Shown: positions 7,783 through 16,925 of the stretch, piece after piece | Layout of the letters: each line of letters opens with the position of its first letter | Numbering within the stretch: the first letter of the stretch is position 1 | From: Chalciporus piperatus | Lineage: Eukaryota > Basidiomycota > Agaricomycetes > Boletales > Boletaceae | DNA: 50,767 nt | Reading direction: 5' to 3' | Assembly (NCBI GenBank): GCA_038093975.1 | Contig: JBBPTG010000177.1 | Coordinates: 1 to 50,767, forward strand | The notes under the pieces: model-generated | What the model saw: the letters and a program-made list of their open reading frames with translations, nothing else | Told to the model about the DNA's origin: nothing | Database searches by the model: none | Made by a program: the position numbers and the translations under genes

Positions 7783-9641
7783 ATGATCTGGGCAAACGGA
7801 CCGCAACTAACTCATTAGGAAAATCTGTAAATTATTCACACAGTCAAACGGGGTCTCATGTTGATCATGAGCTTGGCCTGGACTCTAGTCAGGTGCTTAA
7901 TTCCGTTTCCATAATCCGATATCTTTCCGACAACCCAGGACCACGTTTCATTCGCACGACAGATCGAGAATTGAGGCTATCTACTTCCATCGCTTCGCAA
8001 CGCCTCCCTTCCACTTTCGCACGAGCAGAAGCACTTCTTGATTCTGGAGCTAACGCTATCTTCGTTGATCGGAGATGGGCTGATAAAATCAAATTACCCC
8101 TCGTACAACTCAGACATCCACTTACGGTATACAACGTGGACGGAACACATAACTCCGCTGGACAGATAACACACTGTGCGGAAATCATTATCCATTTCAA
8201 CGGACATCGTGAGAAGGCCATTGCAGAAGTCACTGATCTCGGAAAGAATCAGGTGATATTAGGATACGCATGGCTGAAGCAACACAATCCGGAGATAGAT
8301 TGGAACAAAGGAACGGTCCACATGACACGTTGTCCTTGGTCTTGTTCCGTTTTACGAGATAAACCACCGTTCGCACGTCAACTTGATGATGAAGAACGGA
8401 ATTCTCTTCGTCACATCAATACCGCAAAGAAGGATGCACCTGAACCAAAAATGGAAAAGACTCCGGAAGAACTTGTTCCAAAAGAATATCACAAGTATAT
8501 TCACCTGTTCAAGAAAAAGGAATCTGAACGCATGCCAACCCGTAAGCCGTGGGATCATGCAATTGACTTGAAAGACACCTACAAGCCAAAGAAGGGTCGT
8601 CTTATCCCACTATCTGTCACGGAACAAGAAGAAGTTAGCGCATTCATTGATGATCAGCTCAAGAAAGGATACATTCGTCCTTCCAAATCTGAGCAGACTT
8701 CTCCCGTGTTCTTCGTTCCTAAGAAAGATGGCAAGAAACGCATGGTTCAAGATTACCGTTATCTAAATGAACATACGGTGAAAAACAATTATCCGCTACC
8801 CCTCATTTCCCAACTGGTTGATAAACTGAAAGGCGCAAAACTGTTTACCAAAATGGACTTGCGTTGGGGATACAACAACATCCGCATCAAAGAAGGCGAT
8901 GAATCTAAAGCCGCATTCGTGTGCTTCCGTGGCGCCTTCGAACCCCTGGTCATGTACTTCGGATTATGCAACTCTCCTGCAACATTCCAGACCATGATGA
9001 ACGACATCTTCTCGGATATGGAAGACACCGTTGTTGTCTACATTGATGACATCATGATCTTTACCAAATCCGACGACCCTGCTGTCCATGCCAAGATAGT
9101 CAGAGAAGTTCTTCGTCGCCTAGAAGAGAATGACCTTTTCGTCAAACCAGAGAAATGCGTCTTCCATACCAAAGAAGTAGAATTCTTGGGAATGACAATT
9201 ACTCCCGAGGGAATCAGGATGGATGACGATAAGGTCAAGGCAATCACCGAATGGCCGACTCCGACAAATGTCAGAGGTGTCAGAAGCTTCCTTGGACTAG
9301 CAAACTTCTATCGCCGTTTCATTCAGGATTACGCCCAAGTGGCTAGACCCTTGAATGACCTCACCAAGAAGGATATGAAATTTGCATGGGAAGATGCACA
9401 GCGTAACGCCTTCAACACATTGAAACAGAAGTTCATCACCGCTCCCATACTCGCTTTCCCAGACAATGACAAACGCTTCCGTCTAGAATCGGACGCATCT
9501 AATTACGCCACAGGTGCTGTTCTATCTATAGAACAAGGAGACAAATGGCATCCCGTCACATTCTCTTCCCACTCCATGTCACCGGAAGAACGCAACTATC
9601 TCGTGTTTAGAACCTTCCAGATAATGTCTCCATTGTTCTAG
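7764..9641 (+). CDS. pol: Ty3/gypsy copy 2, Pol truncated in RNase H
   Basis: The -1 frame after gag holds protease (LLDSGANAIFVD), complete reverse transcriptase (YIDDIMIF) and the start of RNase H (LESDASNYATGAVL). Element sequence ends at 9599 in codons for SPEERNY. The frame then reads 13 codons of antiparallel copy 3 sequence to a stop. The rest of RNase H, integrase and the 3' LTR are missing, so this copy cannot move by itself. Confidence 0.88.
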   Translation, partial: KRHSGLNDLGKRTATNSLGKSVNYSHSQTGSHVDHELGLDSSQVLNSVSIIRYLSDNPGPRFIRTTDRELRLSTSIASQRLPSTFARAEALLDSGANAIFVDRRWADKIKLPLVQLRHPLTVYNVDGTHNSAGQITHCAEIIIHFNGHREKAIAEVTDLGKNQVILGYAWLKQHNPEIDWNKGTVHMTRCPWSCSVLRDKPPFARQLDDEERNSLRHINTAKKDAPEPKMEKTPEELVPKEYHKYIHLFKKKESERMPTRKPWDHAIDLKDTYKPKKGRLIPLSVTEQEEVSAFIDDQLKKGYIRPSKSEQTSPVFFVPKKDGKKRMVQDYRYLNEHTVKNNYPLPLISQLVDKLKGAKLFTKMDLRWGYNNIRIKEGDESKAAFVCFRGAFEPLVMYFGLCNSPATFQTMMNDIFSDMEDTVVVYIDDIMIFTKSDDPAVHAKIVREVLRRLEENDLFVKPEKCVFHTKEVEFLGMTITPEGIRMDDDKVKAITEWPTPTNVRGVRSFLGLANFYRRFIQDYAQVARPLNDLTKKDMKFAWEDAQRNAFNTLKQKFITAPILAFPDNDKRFRLESDASNYATGAVLSIEQGDKWHPVTFSSHSMSPEERNYLVFRTFQIMSPLF

Positions 9642-11516
9642 ACTTCTGATAACGCTTAGCATCTCTTTGTCCGCAATGGGATAGTTGCGTTCTTCCGGTG
9701 ACATGGAGTGGGAAGAGAATGCGACGGGATGCCATTTGTCTCCTTGTTCTATAGATAGAACAGCACCCGTGGCGTAATTAGATGCGTCCGATTCTAGACG
9801 GAAGCGTTTGTCATTGTCTGGGAAAGCGAGTATGGGAGCGGTGATGAACTTCTGTTTCAATGTGTTGAAGGCGTTACGCTGTGCATCTTCCCATGCAAAT
9901 TTCATATCCTTCTTGGTGAGGTCATTCAAGGGTCTTGCCACTTGGGCATAATCCTGAATGAAACAGCGATAGAAGTTTGCTAGTCCAAGGAAGCTTCTGA
10001 CACCTCTGACATTTGTCGGAGTCGGCCATTCGGTGATTGCCTTGACCTTATCGTCGTCCATGCTGATTCCCTCGGGGGTAATTGTCATTCCCAAGAATTC
10101 TACTTCTTTGGTATGGAAGACGCATTTCTCTGGTTTGACGAAAAGGTCATTCTCTTCTAGGCGACGAAGAACTTCTCTGACTATTTTGGCATGGACAGCA
10201 GGGTCGTCGGATTTGGTAAAGATCATGATGTCATCAATGTAGACAACAACGGCGTCTTCCATATCCGAGAAGATGTCGTTCATCATGGTCTGGAATGTTG
10301 CAGGGGAATTGCATAATCCGAAGTACATGACCAAGGGTTCGAAGGCGCCACGGAAGCATACGAATGCGGCTTTAGATTCATCGCCTTCTTTGATGCGGAT
10401 GTTGTTGTATCCCCAGCGTAAGTCCATTTTGGTAAACAGCTTTGCGCCTTTCAGTTTATCAACCAATTGGGAAATGAGGGGTAGCGGATAATTGTTTTTC
10501 ACCGTGTGTTCATTTAGATATCGGTAATCTTGAACCATGCGTTTCTTGCCATCTTTCTTGGGAACGAAGAACACGGGGGAAGTCTGCTCAGATTTGGAAG
10601 GACGAATGTATCCTTTCTTGAGCTGATCATCAATGAATGCGCTGACTTCTTCTTGTTCCGTGACAGAGAGTGGGATAAGACGACCCTTTTTCGGCTTGTA
10701 GGTGTCTTTCAAGTCAATTGCATGATCCCACGGCTTACGGGTTGGCATGCGTTCAGATTCCTTTTTCTTGAACAGGTGAATATACTTGTGATATTCTTTT
10801 GGAACAAGTTCTTCCGGAGTCTTTTCCGTTTTCGGTTCAGGTGCATCCTTCTTTGCGGCATTGATGTGACGAAGAGAATTCCGTTCTTCATCATCAAGTT
10901 GACGTGCGAACGGTGGTTTATCTCGTAAAACGGAACAAGACCAAGGACAACGTGTCATGTGGACCGTTCCTTTGTTCCAATCTATCTCCGGATTGTGTTG
11001 CTTCAGCCATGCGTATCCTAATATCACCTGATTCTTTCCGAGATCAGTGACTTCTGCAATGGCCTTCTCACGATGTCCGTTGAAATGAATAATGATTTCC
11101 GCACAGTGTGTTATCTGTCCAGCGGAGTTATGTGTTCCGTCCACGTTGTATACCGTAAGTGGATGTCTGAGTTGCACGAGGGGTAATTTGATTTTATCAG
11201 CCCATCTCCGATCAACGAAGATAGCGTTAGCTCCTGAATCAAGAAGTGCCTCTGCTCGTGTGAAAGCAGAAGGGAGGCGTTGCGAAGCGATGGAAGTAGA
11301 TAGCTTCAATTCTCGATCTGTCGTGCGAATGAAACGTGGTCCTGGGTTTTCGGAAAGATATCGGATTATGGAAACGGAATTAAGCACCTGACTAGAGTCC
11401 AGGCCAAGCTCATGGTCAACATGAGACCCCGTTTGACTGTGTGAATAGTTTACAGATTTTCCTAACGAGTTAGTTGTGGTCCGTTTGCCCAGATCATTCA
11501 GGCCGCTTTGCCTTTT
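9579..11516 (-). CDS. pol: Ty3/gypsy copy 3, Pol truncated in RNase H
   Basis: Minus-strand pol, -1 relative to its gag, with protease, reverse transcriptase (YIDDIMIF) and more of RNase H than copy 2 (to LEQWRHYLEGSKHE). Copy 3 sequence ends at 9600, where it meets copy 2, and the frame runs a few codons into copy 2. Integrase and the 3' LTR are absent. Small differences from copies 1 and 2 (for example GISMDDD for GIRMDDD) show it is a separate copy rather than an assembly mirror of copy 2. Confidence 0.88.
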   Translation of the reverse strand, partial: KRQSGLNDLGKRTTTNSLGKSVNYSHSQTGSHVDHELGLDSSQVLNSVSIIRYLSENPGPRFIRTTDRELKLSTSIASQRLPSAFTRAEALLDSGANAIFVDRRWADKIKLPLVQLRHPLTVYNVDGTHNSAGQITHCAEIIIHFNGHREKAIAEVTDLGKNQVILGYAWLKQHNPEIDWNKGTVHMTRCPWSCSVLRDKPPFARQLDDEERNSLRHINAAKKDAPEPKTEKTPEELVPKEYHKYIHLFKKKESERMPTRKPWDHAIDLKDTYKPKKGRLIPLSVTEQEEVSAFIDDQLKKGYIRPSKSEQTSPVFFVPKKDGKKRMVQDYRYLNEHTVKNNYPLPLISQLVDKLKGAKLFTKMDLRWGYNNIRIKEGDESKAAFVCFRGAFEPLVMYFGLCNSPATFQTMMNDIFSDMEDAVVVYIDDIMIFTKSDDPAVHAKIVREVLRRLEENDLFVKPEKCVFHTKEVEFLGMTITPEGISMDDDKVKAITEWPTPTNVRGVRSFLGLANFYRCFIQDYAQVARPLNDLTKKDMKFAWEDAQRNAFNTLKQKFITAPILAFPDNDKRFRLESDASNYATGAVLSIEQGDKWHPVAFSSHSMSPEERNYPIADKEMLSVIRSLEQWRHYLEGSKHEIVAFFR

Positions 11517-12697
11517 CCCTTCATTTCGATATCTTTCATATCGTAGAAGTAAGCCTTCATTTCGTCGAATGATCGGCCTTCAAGACCACTAGATTCGGTA
11601 GACAGTTCTCTTACCTGTCTCTTCTGAAGTTTGCAGACACGTTTGTGTTCGCCTCGTGACCAGCCACAACCCTTGCATTTGGTACTAGGCACCGGACATT
11701 GTTGTTTCGGATGTCCTGGTTTCCCACAATTCCAACAGTTTCCTTGCTTCTTTTCTTTGGAATTGCTCGTGGTGGCCTTTATGACAGCTGGTGTTTCTTC
11801 TTCTTCCGCAATTTCTCCTTCTTCGATTTCGGCAGAACCTATATCCATTGGGGCACCACGACCCGGTTGTGTGCCCGTGTTGGTATATTTATATCGCGGG
11901 GTATCACCTGCGGTTCCTGTCTTGATCATGGAGATAAGCTGTTTCCTTCCTGCAAGGAGACGTAGCTCTTCGACATATGTGTCATATTTGTCGAACCGAC
12001 CCTTATCCATAAAGATCCGATGTGTGATCTCTGGATCTGCGTTCAGTTCTAGAAGTTCGATGTGTCTCGCGTCACTCCAATCGTCCATGAGACGATGAGT
12101 TTGGAACGTGGTAAGGAATTTCTCCATAGACATCTTGCCTTGTTTCAGATTCTTGATCTGATTGCGGTGATATTCCACTTCGTTACCTGAGCGGAATTGA
12201 TCGGTGATTCGTTTATGGAACTCGGCGGAAGTATACGTGGTTCCATTTTCCAAGATGTCATGTGTCATGGCTCGTGAGAAAGTAGCGGCGTCTCCTCCTG
12301 TCATTCGACTAAGGATAGCTCTGATCGCCGTCATTCCGGTTAACACGGTGTTGTTTTCATCTATCCATGCGCGGACTCTTGTCCACCATTCTTCGAATTT
12401 CTTTCCTCTGGACCCGTCATAGTCTCCTGGATCTTTAACGATTTTGGATAGCTTAGGTCCACTAGGTCCGACCGTAGGAGCTGGTAGTGCGCCAGGCACT
12501 TGAATGGCTTGTACTTGCGCTTCAAGCTGCAAGATATTATTGTTTAGATTTTGATTTACCCTTTCGGCATTGGTAAGTTGATCCGTCATGGTTTCTAACG
12601 CGAGTCTCAATTGCGTTCCGAGATCCCGTATGGACGCGTCACGATGTCCGAGGATGCCTGTTAAGGCAGCTGCTAAGTCTGGGGCGAGAACCGACAT
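11498..12697 (-). CDS. gag: Ty3/gypsy copy 3, Gag
   Basis: This 399-residue minus-strand Gag has an intact frame. It carries the CCHC knuckle CWNCGKPGHPKQQC and the second motif CKGCGWSRGEHKRVC. Copy-specific changes include RAWIDENN for RAWLDENN and EIAEEEET for EIVEEEEA. The slippery GGGAAAA lies at 11519-11513. In this copy the downstream stem partner reads GGACCAC instead of GGACCGC, which weakens the proposed frameshift stem by one pair. Confidence 0.9.
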   Translation of the reverse strand: MSVLAPDLAAALTGILGHRDASIRDLGTQLRLALETMTDQLTNAERVNQNLNNNILQLEAQVQAIQVPGALPAPTVGPSGPKLSKIVKDPGDYDGSRGKKFEEWWTRVRAWIDENNTVLTGMTAIRAILSRMTGGDAATFSRAMTHDILENGTTYTSAEFHKRITDQFRSGNEVEYHRNQIKNLKQGKMSMEKFLTTFQTHRLMDDWSDARHIELLELNADPEITHRIFMDKGRFDKYDTYVEELRLLAGRKQLISMIKTGTAGDTPRYKYTNTGTQPGRGAPMDIGSAEIEEGEIAEEEETPAVIKATTSNSKEKKQGNCWNCGKPGHPKQQCPVPSTKCKGCGWSRGEHKRVCKLQKRQVRELSTESSGLEGRSFDEMKAYFYDMKDIEMKGKGKAA

Positions 12698-12740
12698 TCT
12701 TGATGCACTAGAATGGAAGGAGTAAAACTAGATTTTTATT

Positions 12741-14001
12741 TCAGATCTCCTGAGATCCTTCAAGGGTTTCTCCTGATAACGAAGCAGGGGCGTCTCTTTG
12801 ATAAGGTGGCGGTGGAATGCTTCTTCTTATGGAATGAGGTGCGGGATAGTACAATTGCACTCCTGGTGCGTTTGTCTCTCTTAGTCCTCCTTCGTCTTCA
12901 CTATCAGATTCTACTAACCCTGGTACCGATTCTCTGTCCTCTTCTTCAAGTTCCGCTTGTGATACAACAGGGGAAAGGGGAGGAGTAGGTGGTGTTATCG
13001 GACAATTTCTGTGAGATACGAGTATGTAGGCGAAGTCAAATGTAACGCGAAGGTCGTCGGAGAGAAGTACGTGGCCGAAGATAAGGTACGAAAGTAGGAG
13101 GGAGACCAGTAAGCTGCACTGCACGAATTCTCCTAAGGGGAACAAGAGGTTTAGGACGGCGAGTGCGGCGAGTAGGACGCGGGGTTGATACCCTCTCCTT
13201 AATACGTATACCGGCGTCCTCTGGGATACCTCTAAGTAACCTGTCGCTTCGTCGGCGTTGACGTACCCGATCGTCAATGTTCTCTCGAATCGATTTCTCA
13301 CCTGCCGGGGATATAAGCGTACGATAGAGAGCGCGACGGAAACTTTCCGTACGACCAGAGACTCCAATGGGAAATTGGTGTTGAAGAGCAAGAAGATCCT
13401 CGTCGACGGCAGTCCAATCGACGGGCTCAGCGAGCGGGGTTGGGGCTCTGGGGATGGAGGAGGCACGGTAGTATAATTCTTCAACGCCGAAGGCGTCGGC
13501 TAGTATCTGCTGGGGGTTGGGCGGCAACGGTGCCCGAATAGCCTCGATGGGAGGGAGCGACGGAAGTCGACGAGTACCGATCTGAAGATTGGCGGGATGG
13601 TGAGGTAACCGAAGGGTACCGAGAGGGTGAATGTAAACCTCAGAGGGTAGATGGTAAGGGTAGGAGGGAATTACCGGAGGTTCCAACCAATCAACGTAGA
13701 GATCCGAATAGTCTGGCTCTGGGACTATCGGCGTTGAGTACTTCTCAATGGTCTCCCTTTGTCTTTCAGCGTGTAACGCCTGAGTGCGAGCGTATTCTTC
13801 CTGGACACGAGCGTTTTCTCGCTCGAGGTCGTCGATGATGTTGGTGAAGCCGGGATAGACCTCTGCAGCCCTCTCGAGGTTTCTGATGACGCTGGTGAAG
13901 TCGAGGTTGTTCTCGACGGCGGGGAGATCAAGTATACCGTTCCACTGGATGGAAGGTACAGGGGACGCGGCGCGCTGAGATGCGGCGGGGTTGCTCGACA
14001 C
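12741..14001 (-). CDS. Ty3/gypsy copy 3, leader ORF (ATG-less, two frames)
   Basis: Minus-strand equivalent of the ORF at 5280-6540. The first frame runs from a GTG at 14001 to the TGA at 13038-13036 and has no ATG. The +1 frame continues to 12741 with the acidic tail. The switch context is again ATT TGA C. Compared with copy 2, the segment 13485-14001 differs mainly at silent positions of the first frame (for example the codons for SYPYH, LPSLPP and AIRA), with a handful of amino-acid changes. That supports selection on this frame despite the missing start codon. Confidence 0.55.
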
Positions 14002-14060
14002 TTATTCAAAAATAAAGTCAGCGATGACGAGGCGCGTACAAGCAGCGCAGTACCCACTTG

Positions 14061-14620
14061 TGATCAACGGTTGAAGTGGCGTACAAGAACACGTGTGGTA
14101 GCGACGAGACGCTAAGACAAAAGAAAATATCAGTCTTGTTCTAATGAAACGACTCAACTCAACTAAGAGCTAAGACTCACACTAGACAATAGCGAGCCGA
14201 TGAACTTGGCTGAGGTTCGATGAGGAAACTCCAGGAGAACAAGACTGGGGAATCCAGTGCTTGTCGACCCGGGTTTATATACTATTGTCAATGTTTGTAC
14301 ATGTTGTGGCTAAACCTTATCGTAGGTGACTGGGTATGACTCATACTGACTACTAGCCAATGGCATAACTAGCTCTACTGCGGAATGAGTAAGCGTGAGT
14401 CATATGATGAGTAATGCTGACTGATGCTGACGAGTGAGCGGTGAGTCATCAGTTAGTAAGCGAAGGTCTAAACCTAGCTTATGTAAGTAAGTCACATGAT
14501 GCGATAAGATAAGATAACAAAAGAGAAAGTGAAACGACTAAGTCCAAGAAACGAAGAGGAACCTAGTAAGCGTAATGATATGTAGGCATGAATAGGATAA
14601 GGAATGGAGCGTTCGTAACA
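14061..14620 (-). repeat. 5' LTR of Ty3/gypsy copy 3 (560 bp)
   Basis: Reverse complement of the LTR at 4661-5220, same length, starting TGTTACG at 14620 and ending TGATCA at 14061. Its TATA box is at 14281-14274. It abuts the coding sequence of an IS630/Tc1-like transposase at 14621, so copy 3 jumped into that gene. The partner 3' LTR and target-site duplication are not in the window. Confidence 0.85.
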
Positions 14621-15304
14621 GTAGGTTTGAAATCTACTTACGACTTCCTCAGAAATGAAATTGTAAAATGCATCTGCATCGTACGAGCCAGGAATAGCAC
14701 GAGCAGCAAGATATCCCTCAATTGTTAGTGCAGCACATAAGGAAAACCGATCTCCGCGCGCGAAGACATCAGTTATGTGAGCTCGTTGTCCATGGGGAGC
14801 ACGTCCATAGTGTCGGGCATATGTTCGCTCATTTTTGCTGGTTTCATCAACCACCACAAACTCTGACCCATCTCCCACGAAGCGAGTTTGAAGCATGTCT
14901 CTGAATGCTTCGCGATTGATCTCATTACGCTCGGCAGCTATCTTGCGAAGGATTTTGTGGGTGAGTCCGGCCGCGAGCAAATTCCGACATAGTGTAGGTG
15001 GTGTGATCGTGATTCCGTGTTGAACACCAAGCCATGTGCAGGCTTCGTCAAGGAAGAGATCTGAATCCTCGGCATAAAGAGCTTCGAGCGCCATCAAGGC
15101 AGCTCTTGTGAGGAGTCGAGTACGGCCAACAAGGGGAGATGGTGGTCGACTGACGGTACCGTACTCTTCGAAGATCTGTCGCCACCGGTAGCAGCTCCGT
15201 TTGGAAACTCGGAGCACTTCGCAAACATCTTCAAGCGTCCAGCCGTGATTCCACAGATCTAGAGCACATTGCTTGATATCGTTGCTGATCTTTCTGTTGA
15301 CCAT
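14621..15304 (-). pseudogene. IS630/Tc1-mariner-like transposase (DDE_3 type), split by LTR insertion
   Basis: From the ATG at 15304 about 228 residues are present. The N-terminus has a helix-turn-helix (LWNHGWTLEDVCEVLRVSKR). The DDE_3 catalytic domain follows, with first Asp in FVVVDETSKNERTYARHYG and second Asp near GSYDADAFYNFI. The sequence stops at the LTR of copy 3 (14620), before the third acidic residue, and the frame continues only into LTR sequence. An upstream in-frame ATG at 15496 exists, but the residues before MVNRK look non-coding. The C-terminal half is not in the window; it was probably lost with the 3' side of copy 3. Terminal inverted repeats could not be identified. Confidence 0.8.
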
Positions 15305-15670
15305 CTTCGGCACTGGAAGGTCAAGGCTTAAAGAGGTCCATGTATGCGCTCGAGCAAGCCTAGAGTCAGAGTCGAGTCGAGTTTCGAGCAGGCTCTCAAA
15401 ATTTCCTTTTTGGGTCATTGGCCGGCGCACAGAAAAAAAAAAGGCCGCGAGTGCCATTAGTTTCGCAATCTGCTGTAATGAAGCTAAAGTGTACAAAAAG
15501 TGTAGTAGATGTGTGGTATAGATTTCCTAATAAAGTGTAGGCACATTCCCCTAATGCTCGGACTTGAACGAAAAATCCGCGCGAACAGGTCACGTGACCA
15601 TGTTGAATACGCCACGTCGGTCTTTTCGAATGTCTCTCACCTTTAACACGACATTTCGACCTCAACACGA

Positions 15671-15857
15671 CCTCAACAACACAGCCGGCGCGGGCTCAAC
15701 AGCCCCGCCGGCATCAAACGGTGAGTTTTTACTCACCTAGTACCTAGCAGCTCACCGCAGAACACACCAGCACCTCCCACTCATCCTCATCCTCAACAAC
15801 ACGGCCGGCGTGGGCTCAACAGCCCCGCCGGCATCAACTAGGGTGAGTTTTTACTCA
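15671..15857. repeat. GC-rich direct repeat pair (about 66 bp each), each with an internal hairpin
   Basis: Copies at 15671-15736 and 15791-15857 share CCTCAACAACAC, then GCCGGCG...GGGCTCAACAGCCCCG...CCGGC, then GTGAGTTTTTACTCA. Within each copy the GCCGG/GGGCT and AGCCC/CCGGC blocks can pair around a CAAC loop. The end GTGAGTTTTTACTCA(C) is a second, smaller inverted repeat. No gene was found here; it may be the remains of a small non-autonomous element. Confidence 0.55.
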
Positions 15858-15909
15858 ACCCCACTGCTCACGAGTCACCTTGCACACAGCCGCTCGTGCA
15901 GGCTGTCTG

Positions 15910-16400
15910 CCCACCCCATCTTTTCCGAGCACACTCAGTGCCACTCACTCGTGCACGCCGCCACCTCACGACCCATCCCCAGCCTTTTACGAGTACAGAT
16001 TGTGCTCGCTCATGCCCCACGACCCATCTCCACCATTTCGCGAGTGCATTTGGCTCACTCGTGCACGCTGCCACCTCATGCCACCTGTCACTCCATTCCC
16101 ACCTTTTACGAGCACAACTGCTGCTCGCTCGTTTACGCCGCCATCTCACAACCCATCCCCACCCTTTTACGAGTACCAATTGTGCTCACTCGTGCATGTT
16201 GCCACCTCACACCACCTGTCACCCCATCCCCACCTTTTTACGAGCGCAACCACTGCTCGCTCGTTTACGCTGCCACCTCACGACCCATTTCCACCTCTTT
16301 ACGAGTGCAATCAGCACTCGGCTTGTGCACACCGCCCCCGCACGACCCATCTCCACCTTTTCGCGAGCGCAATTGGCTTGCCCGTGCACCTCATGATCCA
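15910..16400. repeat. Degenerate minisatellite, about 61-bp unit, 7-8 copies
   Basis: The core CCCACCTTTTACGAG recurs at about 15926, 15989, 16040, 16108, 16169, 16239, 16300 and 16361, usually 61 bp apart. Some units are 68-70 bp and carry an extra ACCACCTGTC. The unit also contains TGCTCGCTCGTGCACGC and GCCACCTCACGACCCA. Its low content of stops leaves three overlapping frames open, which is a composition effect and not a gene. Confidence 0.75.
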
Positions 16401-16429
16401 CTCATCATCAAGTGTATCCCTTTTGTGTA

Positions 16430-16925
16430 GCTATCATAGTACCATCTTGTGTAGTAGTAGCTGTGCAATATAGTATTTGACATTCGGAACTTGATATCTC
16501 TCTGAGAGCTATGGAGTCTACTGAGTGCAATATTGAGCTGACTATCATATTTTTTTCTGAGATATGTTGCTCTCTGTAGACACTGTAGACACTGGACCTT
16601 ACTATAGAGTTTTATGTACTAGGGGGAAGACGATGGTGCAATATAACCTATGTCGTACTACATGGCCAATCCATTTTTCCTGATGCAGACCTTCCCTCCA
16701 ATTCCAAGAAAATACTTTACTCTTTAAAAAGATTGAGAAAATAACACATATTTCCATTGTCAAAATGAAGGGAACCATCATCAAAGAGTTACATATCTAA
16801 TGAATCAAACAAAATGTACAGAAAAGTGAGTTTTCCTGAGCTATGCAATACCAGAGCAAGAGACCATTTATCTGGTACTATTTAGTTTCCAGTGAGTAAA
16901 GATAGAAAGGAATAGCGAGTAGGTA
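16430..16925. other. AT-richer spacer before the GH79 gene, no feature seen
   Basis: About 500 bp between the minisatellite and the stop codon of the minus-strand GH79 gene. No ORF with recognisable content, RNA gene or repeat was found. The right end should hold the GH79 3' untranslated region. Confidence 0.5.

Larger units (their letters stand above)
4661..14620. repeat. ~4.94-kb inverted repeat (copies 2 and 3, tail to tail) with 81-bp spacer
   Basis: Arm 1 is 4661-9599 (+), arm 2 is 9681-14620 (-), and the spacer 9600-9680 is copy 3 sequence with no partner in copy 2. Both outer ends are the first base of an LTR. The arms differ at scattered single bases and small amino-acid changes. That argues against a fold-back sequencing artefact, which would give identical arms. 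At the junction the two copies share only one base (9600), as in end joining. Confidence 0.85.

Noticed and set aside
9000..10300. The palindrome as a fold-back sequencing or assembly artefact
   Set aside because: The arms differ at many single bases and each outer end has different flanking DNA (copy 1 integrase and a transposase gene), which a mirrored read would not give. Long-read confirmation is still advisable.
15910..16400. CRISPR-like repeat array
   Set aside because: Repeats are diverged and contiguous without unique spacers, and the genome is eukaryotic.
15810..16473. Three overlapping plus-strand ORFs of 166-206 codons
   Set aside because: All three frames are open because of the stop-poor minisatellite; the translations are just repeat units (for example repeated His/Pro/Ser runs) with no domain.
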